Part shown: in pieces, positions 62,609 to 64,000 of the stretch
Position numbering within the stretch: position 1 is the stretch's first letter
How the letters are laid out: every line of letters begins with the position of its first letter
NCBI GenBank assembly: GCA_017642935.1
Contig: JAEPOK010000001.1
Coordinates: 1 to 64,000, forward strand
Reading direction: 5' to 3'
DNA from: Hyphomicrobiales bacterium
GTDB lineage: Bacteria > Pseudomonadota > Alphaproteobacteria > Rhizobiales > MH13
DNA: 64,000 nucleotides
Made by a program: the position numbers and the translations under genes
Notes under the pieces: generated by a model
Seen by the model: the letters and a program-made list of their open reading frames with translations, nothing else
What the model was told of the DNA's origin: nothing
The model's database searches: none

Positions 62609-63445
62609 CTAGCCGGACCACTTTGCGCGGCGCGGCATCTTAAAGGGCAGCATCAGTTTCACGATCGGACTGGCGAAACGGTCAAGGTTCAAGCTCTCGT
62701 GGACGGCCGGGCAACGCCTGCCACCAAGCACCATCTGCAGGGCGTCGCGGGTGTAAAACGGCGCGTCGACAAAGGTCTCTGTGATCCGCGTCTGGCTTGG
62801 GTCTTCGGAGCGTGTGTCGCGGGTAACGCCCCAAAAACCCTTATTCAGATCCACACGCGGCGGTGTGTCGATCTCTGTGACGGTTCCGTGCGCGTCCACG
62901 TGGATTGCGATGGTTTTGTGGGCGCCCGACCGTTCCTGCGGTTCGTAGAACATTACCGCGCCGTCCTCGACACTAGCGCGCGACCAGGTCCAACCGGAGA
63001 AGTCCGCCTCAAGGGCAGTCGTTCCGGTGTTCGTGTCGGCATAGCCGTGCCCTTGCCAGGACAAGCCGGGTTTATCGATGTTGGCTTCGATGCGGCCGAA
63101 TGGGGCGTAGGGCCACCAATGGTGACGCGCTGTCGTGTCCAACGCGAAATGGGTCGGCTGGCTGACATCGGGCGTGAAACGAATCTGACCCTTGAGCCGC
63201 AAGGGCCACGGCACGGTCACCTCATCGACGTCAATCACGAGCGTGTTGCCCTCCCAGCGCAGGGCGCTTGGCCCGACGGTGAAATGGTCGGGCCCATCAT
63301 CGAGCGCGCCTTTGCCTCGCTCGGTCATCGCCCAACGGGCTTTGGGGCCATAGAGCGCGACGTTGATCGCGATGTGATCATAGGGGTCGTTGCGCCCTGA
63401 CCAGGCGTAATAGGGTGAAAACACCGAGCCTATGAATGCGATCAC
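62609..63445 (-). CDS. crtC: Hydroxyneurosporene 1,2-hydratase (start uncertain)
   Basis: A carotenoid hydratase adding water to the psi end group in the spheroidene or spirilloxanthin pathway. From GTG 63445 it is 278 aa, similar to the 281-aa R. capsulatus form. However, the family block GYRWWYVDGLSDDGRHGLS continues upstream, within the crtD 3' end, with no in-frame ATG or GTG until ATG 63820; only a TTG at 63787 intervenes. So the N-terminus is coded in overlap with crtD, or the short form is used. Conserved features include FSPYYAWSGR and HHWWPYAPFGR. Confidence 0.9.
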   Translation of the reverse strand: MIAFIGSVFSPYYAWSGRNDPYDHIAINVALYGPKARWAMTERGKGALDDGPDHFTVGPSALRWEGNTLVIDVDEVTVPWPLRLKGQIRFTPDVSQPTHFALDTTARHHWWPYAPFGRIEANIDKPGLSWQGHGYADTNTGTTALEADFSGWTWSRASVEDGAVMFYEPQERSGAHKTIAIHVDAHGTVTEIDTPPRVDLNKGFWGVTRDTRSEDPSQTRITETFVDAPFYTRDALQMVLGGRRCPAVHESLNLDRFASPIVKLMLPFKMPRRAKWSG

Positions 63446-63471
63446 CGACAGGCCATGGCGGCCATCATCAC

Positions 63472-64000
63472 TCAGGCCGTCGACATACCACCAACGGTAA
63501 CCGTTCGGCGCGACGGGCGTGTCGAAGCGAGGTCGGAGACGATCCGAGCTGCCGCCAGGCGGCCCGAAAGGGCTGCCATCGGGACCCCCGGACCCGGATG
63601 GACGCTGCCCCCCGCCAGATAAAGTCCCGGGACTTTGGTCCGGTTGTCCGGTCGTTGAAAGCTGGCGAACGGTGAATGGTTCGCCCGCCCGTAAAGCGCG
63701 CCTCCCGTCGCCGGAAACAGCTGGTTGAACCCCTCCGGACCGGTCGGCACGCTCATCGTCGGCTCCACGTCCACTTTCAGGCCGCAAGTTTCCAGGCGCG
63801 CCAGACTGCGTTCCATGCATTGTTCCATCTCCGATCGGTCCGGGTTCTGGTCGCCATTGGGTGGGGCGTTGATCACCATCAGCATACGCTCGGTGCTGTC
63901 CGGTTCGGCCAGTCCACCGGTGTCGGCGCGGTCTTGGGCGCAGATGTAGACGGTGGGATCGCCGGGATAGGCGCTGCGCCGGAAAACGGCGTCGAACTCT
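63472..64000 (-). CDS. crtD: Carotenoid 3,4-desaturase, truncated at window edge
   Basis: The C-terminal 175 residues or so of methoxyneurosporene (hydroxyneurosporene) dehydrogenase, whose start lies beyond 64000. It reads FDAVFRRSAYPGDPTVYIC into MLMVINAPPNGDQNPDRSEM and ends with GLYLAGGSVHPGPGVPMAAL, the CrtI/CrtD-type FAD signature. The last part overlaps the extended crtC frame; stop TGA is at 63472-63474. The order crtC after crtD on the same strand matches other purple bacteria. Confidence 0.93.
   Translation of the reverse strand, partial: EFDAVFRRSAYPGDPTVYICAQDRADTGGLAEPDSTERMLMVINAPPNGDQNPDRSEMEQCMERSLARLETCGLKVDVEPTMSVPTGPEGFNQLFPATGGALYGRANHSPFASFQRPDNRTKVPGLYLAGGSVHPGPGVPMAALSGRLAAARIVSDLASTRPSRRTVTVGGMSTA

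Noticed and set aside
1-64000. CRISPR array, rRNA or tRNA genes
   Set aside because: I found no regularly spaced repeats, no rRNA-like segment and no cloverleaf-like tRNA sequence while reading both strands. A covariance-model search would be needed for small RNAs.

Overview
This 64 kb window comes from a GC-rich chromosome (about 60% GC by eye). It is most likely an alphaproteobacterium, probably in the Hyphomicrobiales, and a purple phototroph or aerobic anoxygenic phototroph. The right-hand 10 kb is the edge of a photosynthesis gene cluster: crtI, bchI-bchD-bchO, crtB, tspO, crtC and the truncated crtD. A bacteriophytochrome with its own haem oxygenase lies about 10 kb to the left. The genus assignment is inference; no rRNA or tRNA gene is present.

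Layout. 1-672: no convincing gene. 673-5687: phosphate genes (NptA/PhoU-type Na/Pi transporter, PiT transporter, PPK2). 5721-10934: minus-strand operon of an acetyl-CoA-synthetase-like ligase, a fused 2-oxoacid dehydrogenase E1 alpha-beta, an E2 and an acyl carrier protein, with no E3. 11364-15662: RND efflux pair. 15693-20034: ugpBAEC glycerol-3-phosphate importer behind a clear PHO box. 20031-30712: large minus-strand sugar or cyclitol catabolic operon with four Gfo/Idh/MocA oxidoreductases, an RbsABC-type importer, a TIM-barrel isomerase and an SDR. A divergent LacI regulator and two near-identical operators sit at its head. 31967-35842: SDR, PanB-like enzyme and fatty-acid desaturase, with a second divergent LacI regulator. 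35852-41260: RND efflux operon with a divergent TetR regulator and two operators. 41282-45327: phytochrome signalling (two response regulators, BphP kinase, BphO). 45383-50605: FAH-family hydrolase, nagA, nagB, DUF1479 protein, cysK. 50688-52923: cytochrome P450 and a divergent membrane protein. 52989-54236: AT-richer island with a 363-aa protein of unknown family and a 42-aa ORF. 54299-64000: photosynthesis cluster.

How the genes work together. PHO box, ugp, two phosphate carriers and PPK2 make the first 20 kb a phosphate acquisition and storage district. The sugar operon imports a ligand and oxidises or isomerises it. BphO makes biliverdin for BphP, which probably signals to the adjacent receiver proteins. 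The crt and bch genes make carotenoids and insert magnesium in bacteriochlorophyll synthesis, and they carry PpsR/CrtJ-like sites.

Most unusual points: the P450-crtI island, whose large protein ends in an R-x4-H motif like that of HEPN RNases and is preceded by a tiny ORF; the four-gene 2-oxoacid dehydrogenase/ACP operon; crtB and crtC reading frames that extend upstream of any ATG or GTG; an ABC ATPase with unusual catalytic motifs; and one palindromic operator motif shared by the sugar operon and the nagB/DUF1479 promoter region.
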